Of a stretch of DNA of 64,000 bases, positions 40,901 through 55,590 are shown piece by piece. The translations under genes were made by a program, and so were the position numbers. Position 1 is the stretch's first letter. Each line of letters starts with the position of its first letter. Source of the DNA: Caprella mutica (taxonomy: Eukaryota > Arthropoda > Malacostraca > Amphipoda > Caprellidae); NCBI GenBank assembly GCA_947561585.1, contig CANNZV010000433.1, positions 267,966-331,965 on the forward strand. Reading direction: 5' to 3'. The notes below the pieces were generated by a model. That model saw nothing but the letters and a program-made list of their open reading frames with translations, was not told where the DNA came from and made no database searches.

Positions 40901-43405
40901 ATGATTCAATTCATTATTTTAATTGGTATCCATGATACTTACAAATTACAAGAGGTATCCTTAATAATTCAATTCATTATTTTAATTGGTATCCATGATA
41001 CTTACAAATTACAAGAGGTATCCTTGATAATTCAATTCATTATATTAATTGGTATCCATGATACTTACAAATTACAAGAGGTATCCTTGATAATTTAATT
41101 CATTATTTTAATTGGTATCCATGATACTTACAAATTACAAGAGGTATCCTTAATAATTCAATTCATTATTTTAATTGGTATCCATGATACTTACAAATTA
41201 CAAGAGGTATCCTTGATAATTCAATTCATTATTTAATTGGTATCCATGATACTTACAAATTACAAGAGGTATCCTTGATAATTTAATTCATTATTTTAAT
41301 TGGTATCCATGATACTTACAAATTGCAAGAGGTATCCTTGATAATTTAATTCATTATTTTAATTGGTATCCATGATACATACAAATTACAAGAGGTATCC
41401 TTGATAATTCAATTCATTATTTTAATTGGTATCCATGATACTTACAAATTACAAGTGGTATCATTGATAATTCAATTCATTATTTTAATTGGAATCCATG
41501 ATACTTACAAATCACAAGAGGTATCCTTGATAATTTAATTCATTATTTTAATTGGTATCCATGATACTTACAAATTACAAGAGGTATCCTTGATAATTCA
41601 ATTCATTATTTTAATTGGTATCCATGATACTTACAAATTACAAGAGGTATCCTTGATAATTCAATTCATTATTTTAATTGGTATCCATGATACTTACAAA
41701 TTACAAGAGGTATCCTTGATAATTTAATTCATTATTTTAATTGGTATCCACGATACTTACAAATTACAAGAGGTATCCTTGATAATTTAATTCATTATTT
41801 AATTGGTATCCACGATACTTACAAATTACAAGAGGTATCCTTGATAATTTAATTCATTATTTAATTGGTATCCATGATACTTACGAATTACAAGAGGTAT
41901 CCTTCATAATTTAATTCATTATTTTAATTGGTATCCATGATATTTACAAATTAACAAGAGGTATCCTTGATAATTTAATTCATTATTTTAATTGGTATCC
42001 ATGATACTTACAAATTACAAGAGGTATCCTTGATAATATAATTCATTATTTTAATTGGTATCCATGATACTTACAAATTACAAGAGGTATCCTTGATAAT
42101 CTAATTCATTATTTTAATTTGTATCCATGATACTTACAAATTACAAGAGGTATCCTTGATAATTGAATTCATTATTTAATTGGTATCCATGATACATACA
42201 AATTCCAAGAGGTATCCTTGATAATTCAATTCATTATTTAATTGGTATCCATGATACTTACAAATTACAAGAGGTATCCTTGATAATTCAATTCATTATT
42301 TTAATTGATATCCATGATACTTACAAATTACAAGAGGTATCCCTGATAATTCAATTCATTATTTTAATTGGTATCCATGATACTTACAAATTACAAGAGG
42401 TATCCTTGATAATTTAATTCATTATTTTAATTGGTATCCATGATACTTACAAATTACAAGAGGTATCCTTGATAATTTAATTCATTATTTAATTGGTATC
42501 CATGATACTTACAAATTACAAGAAGTATCCTTGATAATTTAATTCATTATTTAATTGGTATCCTTGATACTTACAAATTACAAGAGGTATCATTCATAAT
42601 TTAATTCATTACTTTAATTGGTATCCATGATACTTACAATTTACGAGAGGTACCCTTGATAATTCAATTCATTATTTTAATTGGTATCCATGATACTTAC
42701 AAATTACAAGAGGTATCCTTGATAATTTAATTCATTATTTTAATTGGTATCCATGATACTTACAAATTACAAGAGGTATCCTTGATAATTCAATTCATTA
42801 TTTTAATTGGTATCCATAATACTTACAAATTACAAGAGGTATCCTTGATAATTCAATTCATTATTTTAATTGGTATCCATGATACTTACAAATTACAAGA
42901 GGTATCCTTGATAATTCAATTCATTATTTTAATTGGTATCCATGATAATTACAAATTACTAGAGGTATCCTTGATAATTTAATTCATTATTTTAATTGGT
43001 ATCCATGATACTTACAAATTACAAGAGGTATCCTTAATAATTCAATTCATTATTTTAATTGGTATCCATGATACTTACAAATTACAGGAGGTATCCTTGA
43101 TAATTCAATTCATTATTTTAATTGGTATCCATGATACTTACAAATTACAAGAGGTATCCTTGATAATTTAATTCATTATTTTAATTGGTATCCATGATAC
43201 TTACAAATTACAAGAGGTATCCTTAATAATTCAATTCATTATTTTAATTGGTATCCATGATACTTACAAATTACAAGAGGTATCCTTGATAATTCAATTC
43301 ATTATTTAATTGGTATCCATGATACTTACAAATTACAAGAGGTATCCTTGATAATTTAATTCATTATTTTAATTGGTATCCATGATACTTACAAATTGCA
43401 AGAGG
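37995..43405 (+). repeat. 2,705-bp tandem duplication, near-identical copies
   Basis: Copy 1 (about 37995-40700) and copy 2 (about 40700-43405) share every rare variant I compared at exactly 2,705 bp: GATCGG (38055 and 40760), the ACACAAATT insertion, a monomer run with TTGATGATTC (38193 and 40898), a GGTACCC change unique to this pair (39944 and 42649), and the GAATTC-containing monomer near 39.46 and 42.16 kb. A visible difference is TTAAATTGG versus TTTAATTGG in that last region. Such identity against the general 1-3 changes per monomer implies a recent duplication or an assembly repeat. Confidence 0.85.
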
Positions 43406-45450
43406 TATCCTTGATAATTTAATTCATTATTTTAATTGGTATCCATGATACATACAAATTACAAGAGGTATCCTTGATAATTTAATTCATTATTTTAATT
43501 GGTATCCATGATACTTACAAATTACAAGTGGTATCATTGATAATTCAATTCATTATTTTAATTGGTATCCATGATACTTACAAATTACAAGAGGTATCCT
43601 TGATAATTCAATTCATTATTTTAATTGGTATCCATGATACTTACAAATTACAAGAGGTATCCTTGATAATTTAATTCATTATTTTAATTGGTATCCATGA
43701 TACTTACAAATTACAAGAGGTATCCTTGATAATTCAATTCATTATTTTAATTGGTATCCATGATACTTACAAATTACAAGAGGTATCCTTGATAATTCAA
43801 TTCATTATTTTAATTGGTATCCATGATACTTACAAATTACAAGAGGTAACCTTGATAATTTAATTCATTATTTTAATTGGTATCCACGATACTTACAAAT
43901 TACAAGAGGTATCCTTGATAATTTAATTCATTATTTTATTGGTATCCACGATACTTACAAATTACAAAAGGTATCCTTGATAATTTAATTCATTATTTAA
44001 TTGGTATCCATGATACTTACAAATTACAAGAGGTATCCTTCATAATTTAATTCATTATTTTAATTGGTATCCATGATATTTACAAATTAACAAGAGGTAT
44101 CCTTGATAATTTAATTCATTATTTTAATTGGTATCCATGATACTTACAAATTACAAGAGGTATCCTTGATAATCTAATTCATTATTTTAATTTGTATCCA
44201 TGATACTTACAAATTACAAGAGGTATCCTTGATAATTTAATTCATTATTTAATTGGTATCCATGATACATACAAATTACAAGAGGTATCCTTGATAATTC
44301 AATTCATTATTTAATTGGTATCCATGATACTTACAAATTACAAGAGGTATCCTTGATAATTCAATTCATCATTTTAATTGGTATCCATGATACTTACAAA
44401 TTACAAGAGGTATCCTTGATAATTCAATTCATTATTTTAATTGGTATCCATACAAGAGGTATCCTTGATAATTTAATTCATTATTTTAATTGGTATCCAT
44501 GATACATACAAATTACAAGAGGTATCCTTGATAATTCAATTCATTATTTTAATTGGTATCCATGATACTTACAAATTACAAGTGGTATCATTGATGATTC
44601 AATTCATTATTTTAATTGGAATCCATGATACTTACAAATTACAAGAGGTATCCTTGATAATTTAATTCATTATTTTAATTGGTATCCATGATACTTACAA
44701 ATTACAAGAGGTATCCTTGATAATTCAATTCATTATTTTAATTGGTATCCATGATACTTACAAATTACAAGAGGTATCCTTGATAATTCAATTCATTATT
44801 TTAATTGGTATCCATGATACTTACAAATTACAAGAGGTAACCTTGATAATTTAATTCATTATTTTAATTGGTATCCACGATACTTACAAATTACAAGAGG
44901 TATCCTTGATAATTTAATTCATTATTTTATTGGTATCCACGATACTTACAAATTACAAGAGGTATCCTTGATAATTTAATTCATTATTTAATTGGTATCC
45001 ATGATACTTACAAATTACAAGAGGTATCCTTCATAATTTAATTCATTATTTTAATTGGTATCCATGATATTTACAAATTAACAAGAGGTATCCTTGATAA
45101 TTTAATTCATTATTTTAATTGGTATCCATGATACTTACAAATTACAAGAGGTATCCTTGATAATCTAATTCATTATTTTAATTTGTATCCATGATACTTA
45201 CAAATTACAAGAGGTATCCTTGATAATTTAATTCATTATTTAATTGGTATCCATGATACATACAAATTACAAGAGGTATCCTTGATAATTCAATTCATTA
45301 TTTAATTGGTATCCATGATACTTACAAATTACAAGAGGTATCCTTGATAATTCAATTCATCATTTTAATTGGTATCCATGATACTTACAAATTACAAGAG
45401 GTATCCTTGATAATTCAATTCATTATTTTAATTGGTATCCATACAAGAGG
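43405..45450 (+). repeat. 991-bp tandem duplication
   Basis: The block about 43405-44455 is followed by a copy about 44455-45450. The rare GGTAACC change lies at 43845 and 44836, and the truncated 49-bp monomer closes each block (near 44450 and 45441), both at 991 bp. The second copy also matches 36.9-37.9 kb at 7,580 bp and the first matches 61.8-62.9 kb at 18,442 bp, so the two tandem copies have different nearest relatives. Confidence 0.75.
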
Positions 45451-47215
45451 TATCCTTGATAATTTAATTCATTATTTAATTGGTATTCATGATACTTACA
45501 AATTACAAGAGGTATCCTTAATAAGTCAATTCATTATTTTAATTGGTATCCATGATACATACAAATTACAAAAGGTATCCTTGATAATTTAATTCATTAT
45601 TTTAATTGGTATCCATGATACTTACAAATTACAAGATCGGTATCCTTAATAATTTAGTTCATTATTTAATTGGTATCCATGATACTTACACAAATTACAA
45701 GAGGTATCCTTATTAATTCAATTCATTATTTTAATTTGTATCCATGATACTTACAAATTACAAGAGGTATCCTTGATGATTCAATTCATTATTTTAATTG
45801 GTATCCATGATACTTACAAATTACAAGAGGTATCCTTAATAATTCAATTCATTATTTTAATTGGTATCCATGATACTTACAAATTACAAGAGGTATCCTT
45901 GATAATTCAATTCATTATATTAATTGGTATCCATGATACTTACAAATTACAAGAGGTATCCTTGATAATTTAATTCATTATTTTAATTGGTATCCATGAT
46001 ACTTACAAATTACAAGAGGTATCCTTAATAATTCAATTCATTATTTTAATTGGTATCCATGATACTTACAAATTACAAGAGGTATCCTTGATAATTCAAT
46101 TCATTATTTAATTGGTATCCATGATACTTACAAATTACAAGAGGTATCCTTGATAATTTAATTCATTATTTTAATTGGTATCCATGATACTTACAAATTG
46201 CAAGAGGTATCCTTGATAATTTAATTCATTATTTTAATTGGTATCCATGATACATACAAATTACAAGAGGTATCCTTGATAATTCAATTCATTATTTTAA
46301 TTGGTATCCATGATACTTACAAATTACAAGTGGTATCATTGATAATTCAATTCATTATTTTAATTGGAATCCATGATACTTACAAATCACAAGAGGTATC
46401 CTTGATAATTTAATTCATTATTTTAATTGGTATCCATGATACTTACAAATTACAAGAGGTATCCTTGATAATTCAATTCATTATTTTAATTGGTATCCAT
46501 GATACTTACAAATTACAAGAGGTATCCTTGATAATTCAATTCATTATTTTAATTGGTATCCATGATACTTACAAATTACAAGAGGTATCCTTGATAATTT
46601 AATTCATTATTTTAATTGGTATCCACGATACTTACAAATTACAAGAGGTATCCTTGATAATTTAATTCATTATTTAATTGGTATCCACGATACTTACAAA
46701 TTACAAGAGGTATCCTTGATAATTTAATTCATTATTTAATTGGTATCCATGATACTTACGAATTACAAGAGGTATCCTTCATAATTTAATTCATTATTTT
46801 AATTGGTATCCATGATATTTACAAATTAACAAGAGGTATCCTTGATAATTTAATTCATTATTTTAATTGGTATCCATGATACTTACAAATTACAAGAGGT
46901 ATCCTTGATAATATAATTCATTATTTTAATTGGTATCCATGATACTTACAAATTACAAGAGGTATCCTTGATAATCTAATTCATTATTTTAATTTGTATC
47001 CATGATACTTACAAATTACAAGAGGTATCCTTGATAATTTAATTCATTATTTAATTGGTATCCATGATACATACAAATTCCAAGAGGTATCCTTGATAAT
47101 TCAATTCATTATTTAATTGGTATCCATGATACTTACAAATTACAAGAGGTATCCTTGATAATTCAATTCATTATTTTAATTGATATCCATGATACTTACA
47201 AATTACAAGAGGTAT
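44460..47215 (+). repeat. Copy of 36.9-39.6 kb (7,580-bp offset)
   Basis: Markers match at exactly 7,580 bp: AGTGGTATCATTGATG at 37001 and 44581, GGTAACC at 37256 and 44836, the truncated-monomer run at 37764 and 45344, GATCGG at 38055 and 45635, and AAATTCCAAG beside CATACAAATT at 39481 and 47061. Matching ends near 47215, where GGTATCCCTG of the source is replaced by GGTATCTTTG and family C monomers begin. Confidence 0.75.
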
Positions 47216-50200
47216 CTTTGATAATTCAATTCATTATTTTAATTGGTATCCATGATACTTACAAATTACAAGAGGTATCCTTGATAATTCAATTCATTAT
47301 TTAATTGGTATCCATGATACTTACAAATTACAAGAGGTATCCTTGATAATTTAATTCATTATTTAATTGGTATCCATGATACTTACAAATTACAAGAGGT
47401 ATCCTTAATAATTCAATTCATTATTTTAATTGGTATCCATGATACTTACAAATTACAAGAGGTATCCTTGATAATTCAATTCATTATTTTAATTGGTATC
47501 CATGATACTTACAAATTACAAGAGGTATCCTTAATAATTTAATTCATTATTTAATTGGTATCCATGATACTTACAAATTACAAGAGGTATCTTTAATAAT
47601 TCAATTCATTATTTTAATTGGTATCCATGATACTTACGAATTACAAGAGGTATCCTTGATAATTTAATTCATTATTTAATTGGTATCCATGATACTTACA
47701 AATTACAAGAGATATCTTTGATAATTTAATTCATTATTTTAATTGGTATCCATGATACTTACAAATTACAAGAGGTATCCCTGATAATTCAATTCATTAT
47801 TTTAATTGTATCCATGATACTTACAAATTACAAGAGGTATCCCTGATAATTCAATTCATTATTTTAATTGGTATCCATGATACTTTTCAAATTACAAGAG
47901 GTATCCTTGATAATTTAATTCATTATTTAATTGGTATCCATGATACTTACAAATTACAAGAAGTATCCTTGATAATTTAATTCATTATTTAATTGGTAAC
48001 CATGATACTTACAAATTACAAGAGGTATCATTCATAGTTTAATTCATTACTTTAATTGGTATCCAAGATACTTACAAATTACGAGAGGTATCCTTGATAA
48101 TTCAATTCATTATTTTTATTAGTATCCATGATACTTACAAATTACAAGAGGTATCCTTGATAATTTAATTCATTATTTTAATTGGTATCCATGATACTTA
48201 CAAATTACAAGAGGTATCCTTGATAATTCAATTCATTATTTTAATTGGTATCCATAATACTTACAAATTACAAGAGGTATCCTTGATAATTCAATTCATT
48301 ATTTTAATTGGTATCCATGATACTTACAAATTACAAGAGGTATCCTTGATAATTTAATTCATTATTTTAATTGGTATCCATGATACTTACAAATTACAAG
48401 AGGTATCCTTAATAATTCAATTCATTATTTTAATTGGTATCCATGATACTTACAAATTACAAGAGGTATCCTTGATAATTCAATTCATTATTTTAATTGG
48501 TATCCATGATACTTACAAATTACAAGAGGTATCCTTAATAATTTAATTCATTATTTAATTGGTATCCATAATACTTACAAATTACAAGAGGTATCCTTAA
48601 TAATTCAATTCATTTATTTAATTGGTATCCATGATACTTACAAATTACAAGAGGTATCCTTGATAATTTAATTCATTATTTAATTGGTATCCATGATACT
48701 TACAAATTACAAGAGGTATCCTTGATAATTTAATTCATTATTTTAATTGGTATCCATGATACTTACAAATTACAAGAAGTATCCTTGATAATTTAATTCA
48801 TTATTTAATTGGTATCCATGATACTTACAAATTACAAGAGGTATCCTTGATAATTTAATTCATTATTTAATTGGTATCCATGATACTTACAAATTACAAG
48901 AGGTATCCTTGATAATTTAATTCATTATTTAATTGGTATCCATGATACTTACAAATTACAAGAGGTATCCTTAATAATTCAATTCATTATTTTAATTGGT
49001 ATCCATGATACTTACAAATTACAAGAGGTATCCTTGATAATTCAATTCATTATTTTAATTGGTATCCATGATACTTACAAATTACAAGAGGTATCCTTGA
49101 TAATTTAATTCATTATTTAATTGGTATCCATGATACTTACAAATTACAAGAGGTATCCTTGATAATTTAATTCATTATTTTAATTGGTATCCATGATACT
49201 CACAAATTACAAGAGGTATCCTTGATAATTTAATTCATTATTTAATTGGTATCCATGATACTTACAAATTACAAGAGGTATCCTTGATAATTTAGTTCAT
49301 TATTTAATTGGTATCCATGATACTTACAAATTGCAAGAGGTATCCTTGATAATTTAATTCATTATTCAATTGGTATCCATGATACTTACAAATTACAAGA
49401 GGTATCCTTGATAATTTAATTCATTATTTAATTGGTATCCATGATACTTACAAATTACAAGAGGTATCCTTGATAATTTAATTCATTATTTTAATTGGCA
49501 TCCATGATACTTACAAATTACAAGAGGTATCCTTAATAATTCAATTCATTATTTTAATTGGTATCCATGATACTTACAAATTACAAGAGGTATCCTTGAT
49601 AATTCAATTCATTATTTAATTGGTATCCATGATACTTACAAATTACAAAAGGTATCCTTGATAATTTAATTCATTATTTAATTGGTATCCATGATACTTA
49701 CAAATTACAAGAGGTATCCTTGATAATTCAATTCATTATTTAATTGGTATCCATGATACTTACAAATTACAAGAGGTATCCTTGATAATTCAATTCATTA
49801 TTTTAATTGGTATCCATGATACTTACAAATTACAAGAGGTATTCTTGATAATTTAATTCATTATTTAATTGGTATCCATGATACTTACAAATTACAAGAG
49901 GTATCCTTAATAATTCAATTCATTATTTTAATTGGTATCCATGATACTTACAAATTACAAGAGGTATCCTTGATAATTCAATTCATTATTTTAATTGGTA
50001 TCCATGATACTTACAATTTACAAGAGGTATCCTTGATAATTTAAATCATTATTTTAATTGGTATCCATGATACTTACAAATTACAAGAGGTATCCTTGAT
50101 AATTCAATTCATTATTTAATTGGTATCCATGATACTTACAAATTACAAGAGGTATCCTTGATAATTCAATTCATTATTTTAATTGGTATCCATGATACTT

Positions 50201-51339
50201 ACAAATTACAAGAGGTATCCTTGATAATTTAATTCATTATTTTAATTGGTATCCATGATACTTACAAATTACAAGAGGTATCCTTAATAATTTAATTCAT
50301 TATTTTAATTTGTATCCATGATACTTACAAATTACAAGAGGTATCCTTGATAATTTAATTCATTATTTAATTGGTATCCATGATACTTACAAATTACAAG
50401 AGGTATCCTTGATAATTCAATTCATTATTTTAATTGGTATCCATGATACTTACAAATTACAAGAGGTATCCTTGATAATTTAATTCATTATTTAATTGGT
50501 ATCCATGATACTTACAAATTACAAGAGGTATCCTTAATAATTCAATTCATTATTTTAATTGGTATCTATGATACTTACAAATTACAAGAGGTATCCTTGA
50601 TAATTCAATTCATTATTTTAATTGGTATCCATGATACATACAAATTACAAGAGGTATTCTTGATAATTTAATTCATTATTTAATTGGTATCCATGATACT
50701 TACAAATTACAAGAGGTATCCTTAATAATTCAATTCATTATTTTAATTGGTATCCATGATACTTACAAATTACAAGAGGTATCCTTGATAATTCAATTCA
50801 TTATTTTAATTGGTATCCATGATACTTACAAATTACAAGAGGTATCCTTGATAATTTTATTCATTATTTAATTGGTATCCATGATACTTACAAATTACAA
50901 GAGGTATCCTTGATAATTTATTTCATTATTTTAATTGGTATCCATGATACTTACAAATTACAAGAGGTATCCTTGATAATTTAATTCATTATTTAATTGG
51001 TATCCATGATACTTACAAATTACAAGAGGTATCCTTGATAATTTAATTCATTATTTTAATTGGCATCCATGATACTTACAAATTACAAGAGGTATCCTTA
51101 ATAATTCAATTAATTATTTTAATTGGTATCCATGATACTTACAAATTACAAGAGGTATCCTTGATAATTTAATTCATTATTTAATTGGTATCCATGATAC
51201 TTACAAATTACAAGAGGTATCCTTGATAATTTAATTCATTATTTTAATTGGTATCCATGATACTTACAAATTACAAGAGGTATCCTTGATAATTTAATTC
51301 ATTATTTAATTGGTATCCATGATACTTACAAATTGCAAG

Positions 51340-51350
51340 AGGTGATCCTT
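51340..51350 (+). repeat. GGTGATCC insertion monomer
   Basis: One inserted G turns GGTATCC-type sequence into GGTGATCC, creating a GATC site that is rare in this array. The same change recurs at 59333, exactly 7,992 bp away, marking the 50.0-51.4 to 58.0-59.4 kb duplication. Confidence 0.8.
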
Positions 51351-54300
51351 GATAATTTAATTCATTATTTAATTGGTATCCATGATACCTACAAATTACA
51401 AGAGGTATCCTTGATAATTTAATTCATTATTTAATTGGTATCCATGATACTTACAAATTACAAGAGGTATCCTTGATAATTTAATTCATTATTTTAATTG
51501 GCATCCATGATACTTACAAATTACAAGAGGTATCCTTAATAATTCAATTCATTATTTAATTGGTATCCATGATACTTACAAATTACAAGAGGTATCCTTG
51601 ATAATTTAATTCATTATTTTAATTGGTATCCATGATACTCACAAATTACAAGAGGTATCCTTGATAATTTAATTCATTATTTAATTGGTATCCATGATAC
51701 TTACAAATTACAAGAGGTATCCTTGATAATTTAGTTCATTATTTAATTGGTATCCATGATACTTACAAATTGCAAGAGGTATCCTTGATAATTTAATTCA
51801 TTATTTAATTGGTATCCATGATACTTACAAATTACAAGAGGTATCCTTGATAATTTAATTCATTATTTAATTGGTATCCATGATACTTACAAATTACAAG
51901 AGGTATCCTTGATAATTTAATTCATTATTTTAATTGGCATCCATGATACTTACAAATTACAAGAGGTATCCTTAATAATTCAATTCATTATTTTAATTGG
52001 TATCCATGATACTTACAAATTACAAGAGGTATCCTTGATAATTCAATTCATTATTTAATTGGTATCCATGATACTTACAAATTACAAAAGGTATCCTTGA
52101 TAATTTAATTCATTATTTAATTGGTATCCATGATACTTACAAATTACAAGAGGTATCCTTGATAATTCAATTCATTATTTAATTGGTATCCATGATACTT
52201 ACAAATTACAAGAGGTATCCTTGATAATTCATTCATTATTTTAATTGGTATCCATGATACTTACAAATTACAAGAGGTATTCTTGATAATTTAATTCATT
52301 ATTTAATTGGTATCCATGATACTTACAAATTACAAGAGGTATCCTTTATAATTTAATTCATTATTTTAATTGGTATCCATGATACTCACAAATTACAAGA
52401 GGTATCCTTGATAATTTAATTCATTATTTAATTGGTATCCATGATACTTACAAATTACAAGAGGTATCCTTGATAATTTAGTTCATTATTTAATTGGTAT
52501 CCATGATACTTACAAATTGCAAGAGGTATCCTTGATAATTTAATTCATTATTTAATTGGTATCCATGATACTTACAAATTACAAGAGGTATCCTTGATAA
52601 TTTAATTCATTATTTAATTGGTATCCATGATACTTACAAATTACAAGAGGTATCCTTGATAATTTAATTCATTATTTTAATTGGCATCCATGATACTTAC
52701 AAATTACAAGAGGTATCCTTAATAATTCAATTCATTATTTTAATTGGTATCCATGATACTTACAAATTACAAGAGGTATCCTTGATAATTCAATTCATTA
52801 TTTAATTGGTATCCATGATACTTACAAATTACAAAAGGTATCCTTGATAATTTAATTCATTATTTAATTGGTATCCATGATACTTACAAATTACAAGAGG
52901 TATCCTTGATAATTCAATTCATTATTTAATTGGTATCCATGATACTTACAAATTACAAGAGGTATCCTTGATAATTAATTCATTATTTTAATTGGTATCC
53001 ATGATACTTACAAATTACAAGAGGTATTCTTGATAATTTAATTCATTATTTAATTGGTATCCATGATACTTACAAATTACAAGAGGTATCCTTAATAATT
53101 CAATTCATTATTTTAATTGGTATCCATGATACTTACAAATTACAAGAGGTATCCTTGATAATTCAATTCATTATTTTAATTGGTATCCATGATACTTACA
53201 ATTTACAAGAGGTATCCTTGATAATTTAAATCATTATTTTAATTGGTATCCATGATACTTACAAATTACAAGAGGTATCCTTGATAATTCAATTCATTAT
53301 TTAATTGGTATCCATGATACTTACAAATTACAAGAGGTATCCTTGATAATTCAATTCATTATTTTAATTGGTATCCATGATACTTACAAATTACAAGAGG
53401 TATCCTTGATAATTTAATTCATTATTTTAATTGGTATCCATGATACTTACAAATTACAAGAGGTATCCTTAATAATTTAATTCATTATTTTAATTTGTAT
53501 CCATGATACTTACAAATTACAAGAGGTATCCTTGATAATTTAATTCATTATTTAATTGGTATCCATGATACTTACAAATTACAAGAGGTATCCTTGATAA
53601 TTCAATTCATTATTTTAATTGGTATCCATGATACTTACAAATTACAAGAGGTATCCTTGATAATTCAATTCATTATTTAATTGGTATCCATGATACTTAC
53701 AAATTACAAGAGGTATCCTTAATAATTCAATTCATTATTTTAATTGGTATCTATGATACTTACAAATTACAAGAGGTATCCTTAATAATTCAATTCATTA
53801 TTTTAATTGGTATCCATGATACTTACAAATTACAAGAGGTATCCTTGATAATTCAATTCATTATTTTAATTGGTATCCATGATACTTACAAATTACAAGA
53901 GGTATCCTTGATAATTTAATTCATTATTTAATTGGTATCCATGATACTTACAAATTACAAGAGGTATCCTTGATAATTTAATTCATTATTTTAATTGGTA
54001 TCCATGATACTCACAAATTACAAGAGGTATCCTTGATAATTTAATTCATTATTTAATTGGTATCCATGATACTTACAAATTACAAGAGGTATCCTTGATA
54101 ATTTAGTTCATTATTTAATTGGTATCCATGATACTTACAAATTGCAAGAGGTATCCTTGATAATTTAAATCATTATTTTAATTGGTATCCATGATACTTA
54201 CAAATTACAAGAGGTATCCTTGATAATTCAATTCATTATTTAATTGGTATCCATGATACTTACAAATTACAAGAGGTATCCTTGATAATTCAATTCATTA

Positions 54301-54974
54301 TTTTAATTGGTATCCATGATACTTACAAATTACAAGAGGTATCCTTGATAATTTAATTCATTATTTTAATTGGTATCCATGATACTTACAAATTACAAGA
54401 GGTATCCTTAATAATTTAATTCATTATTTTAATTTGTATCCATGATACTTACAAATTACAAGAGGTATCCTTGATAATTCAATTCATTATTTTAATTGGT
54501 ATCCATGATACTTACAAATTACAAGAGGTATCCTTGATAATTTAATTCATTATTTAATTGGTATCCATGATACTTACAAATTACAAGAGGTATCCTTGAT
54601 AATTTAATTCATTATTTTAATTGGTATCCATGATACTCACAAATTACAAGAGGTATCCTTGATAATTTAATTCATTATTTAATTGGTATCCATGATACTT
54701 ACAAATTACAAGAGGTATCCTTGATAATTTAGTTCATTATTTAATTGGTATCCATGATACTTACAAATTGCAAGAGGTATCCTTGATAATTTAATTCATT
54801 ATTCAATTGGTATCCATGATACTTACAAATTACAAGAGGTATCCTTGATAATTTAATTCATTATTTAATTGGTATCCATGATACTTACAAATTACAAGAG
54901 GTATCCTTGATAATTTAATTCATTATTTTAATTGGCATCCATGATACTTACAAATTACAAGAGGTATCCTTAAT

Positions 54975-55590
54975 AATTCAATTCATCATTTTAATTGGTA
55001 TCCATGATACTTACAAATTACAAGAGGTATCCTTGATAATTCAATTCATTATTTTAATTGGTATCCATACAAGAGGTATCCTTGATAATTTAATTCATTA
55101 TTTAATTGGTATTCATGATACTTACAAATTACAAGAGGTATCCTTAATAAGTCAATTCATTATTTTAATTGGTATCCATGATACATACAAATTACAAAAG
55201 GTATCCTTGATAATTTAATTCATTATTTTAATTGGTATCCATGATACTTACAAATTACAAGATCGGTATCCTTAATAATTTAGTTCATTATTTAATTGGT
55301 ATCCATGATACTTACACAAATTACAAGAGGTATCCTTATTAATTCAATTCATTATTTTAATTTGTATCCATGATACTTACAAATTACAAGAGGTATCCTT
55401 GATGATTCAATTCATTATTTTAATTGGTATCCATGATACTTACAAATTACAAGAGGTATCCTTAATAATTCAATTCATTATTTTAATTGGTATCCATGAT
55501 ACTTACAAATTACAAGAGGTATCCTTGATAATTCAATTCATTATATTAATTGGTATCCATGATACTTACAAATTACAAGAGGTATCCTTG
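54975..55590 (+). repeat. Island of family B inside family C
   Basis: This ~0.6-kb block carries the full B signature in order: AATTCATCATTTT, the truncated 49-bp monomer (about 55067), the AAGTCAATTC change, GATCGG (55261), the ACACAAATT insertion, TTGATGATTC (55399) and TTATATTAATTGG. It matches 45.35-45.96 kb at exactly 9,626 bp. Immediately left (CCTTAATAATTC) and right (from 55597, matching 48481 at 7,116 bp) the sequence is family C. Confidence 0.8.

Larger units (their letters stand above)
20450..47215 (+). repeat. Satellite HOR family B
   Basis: Family B is marked by variants absent from A: a 49-bp truncated monomer (GGTATCCATACAAGAGG), a monomer with two inserted bases giving AAGATCGG, AATTAACAAGAGG with one inserted base, CCACGATAC, GATAATTACAAATTACTAG, AAGTGGTATCATTG and a CATACAAATT change. 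These occur in a stable order and are shuffled by nested duplications at offsets of 3817, 1256, 1684, 2705, 991 and 7580 bp. The family ends near 47215, where the copy of 36.9-39.6 kb stops matching its source. Confidence 0.7.
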
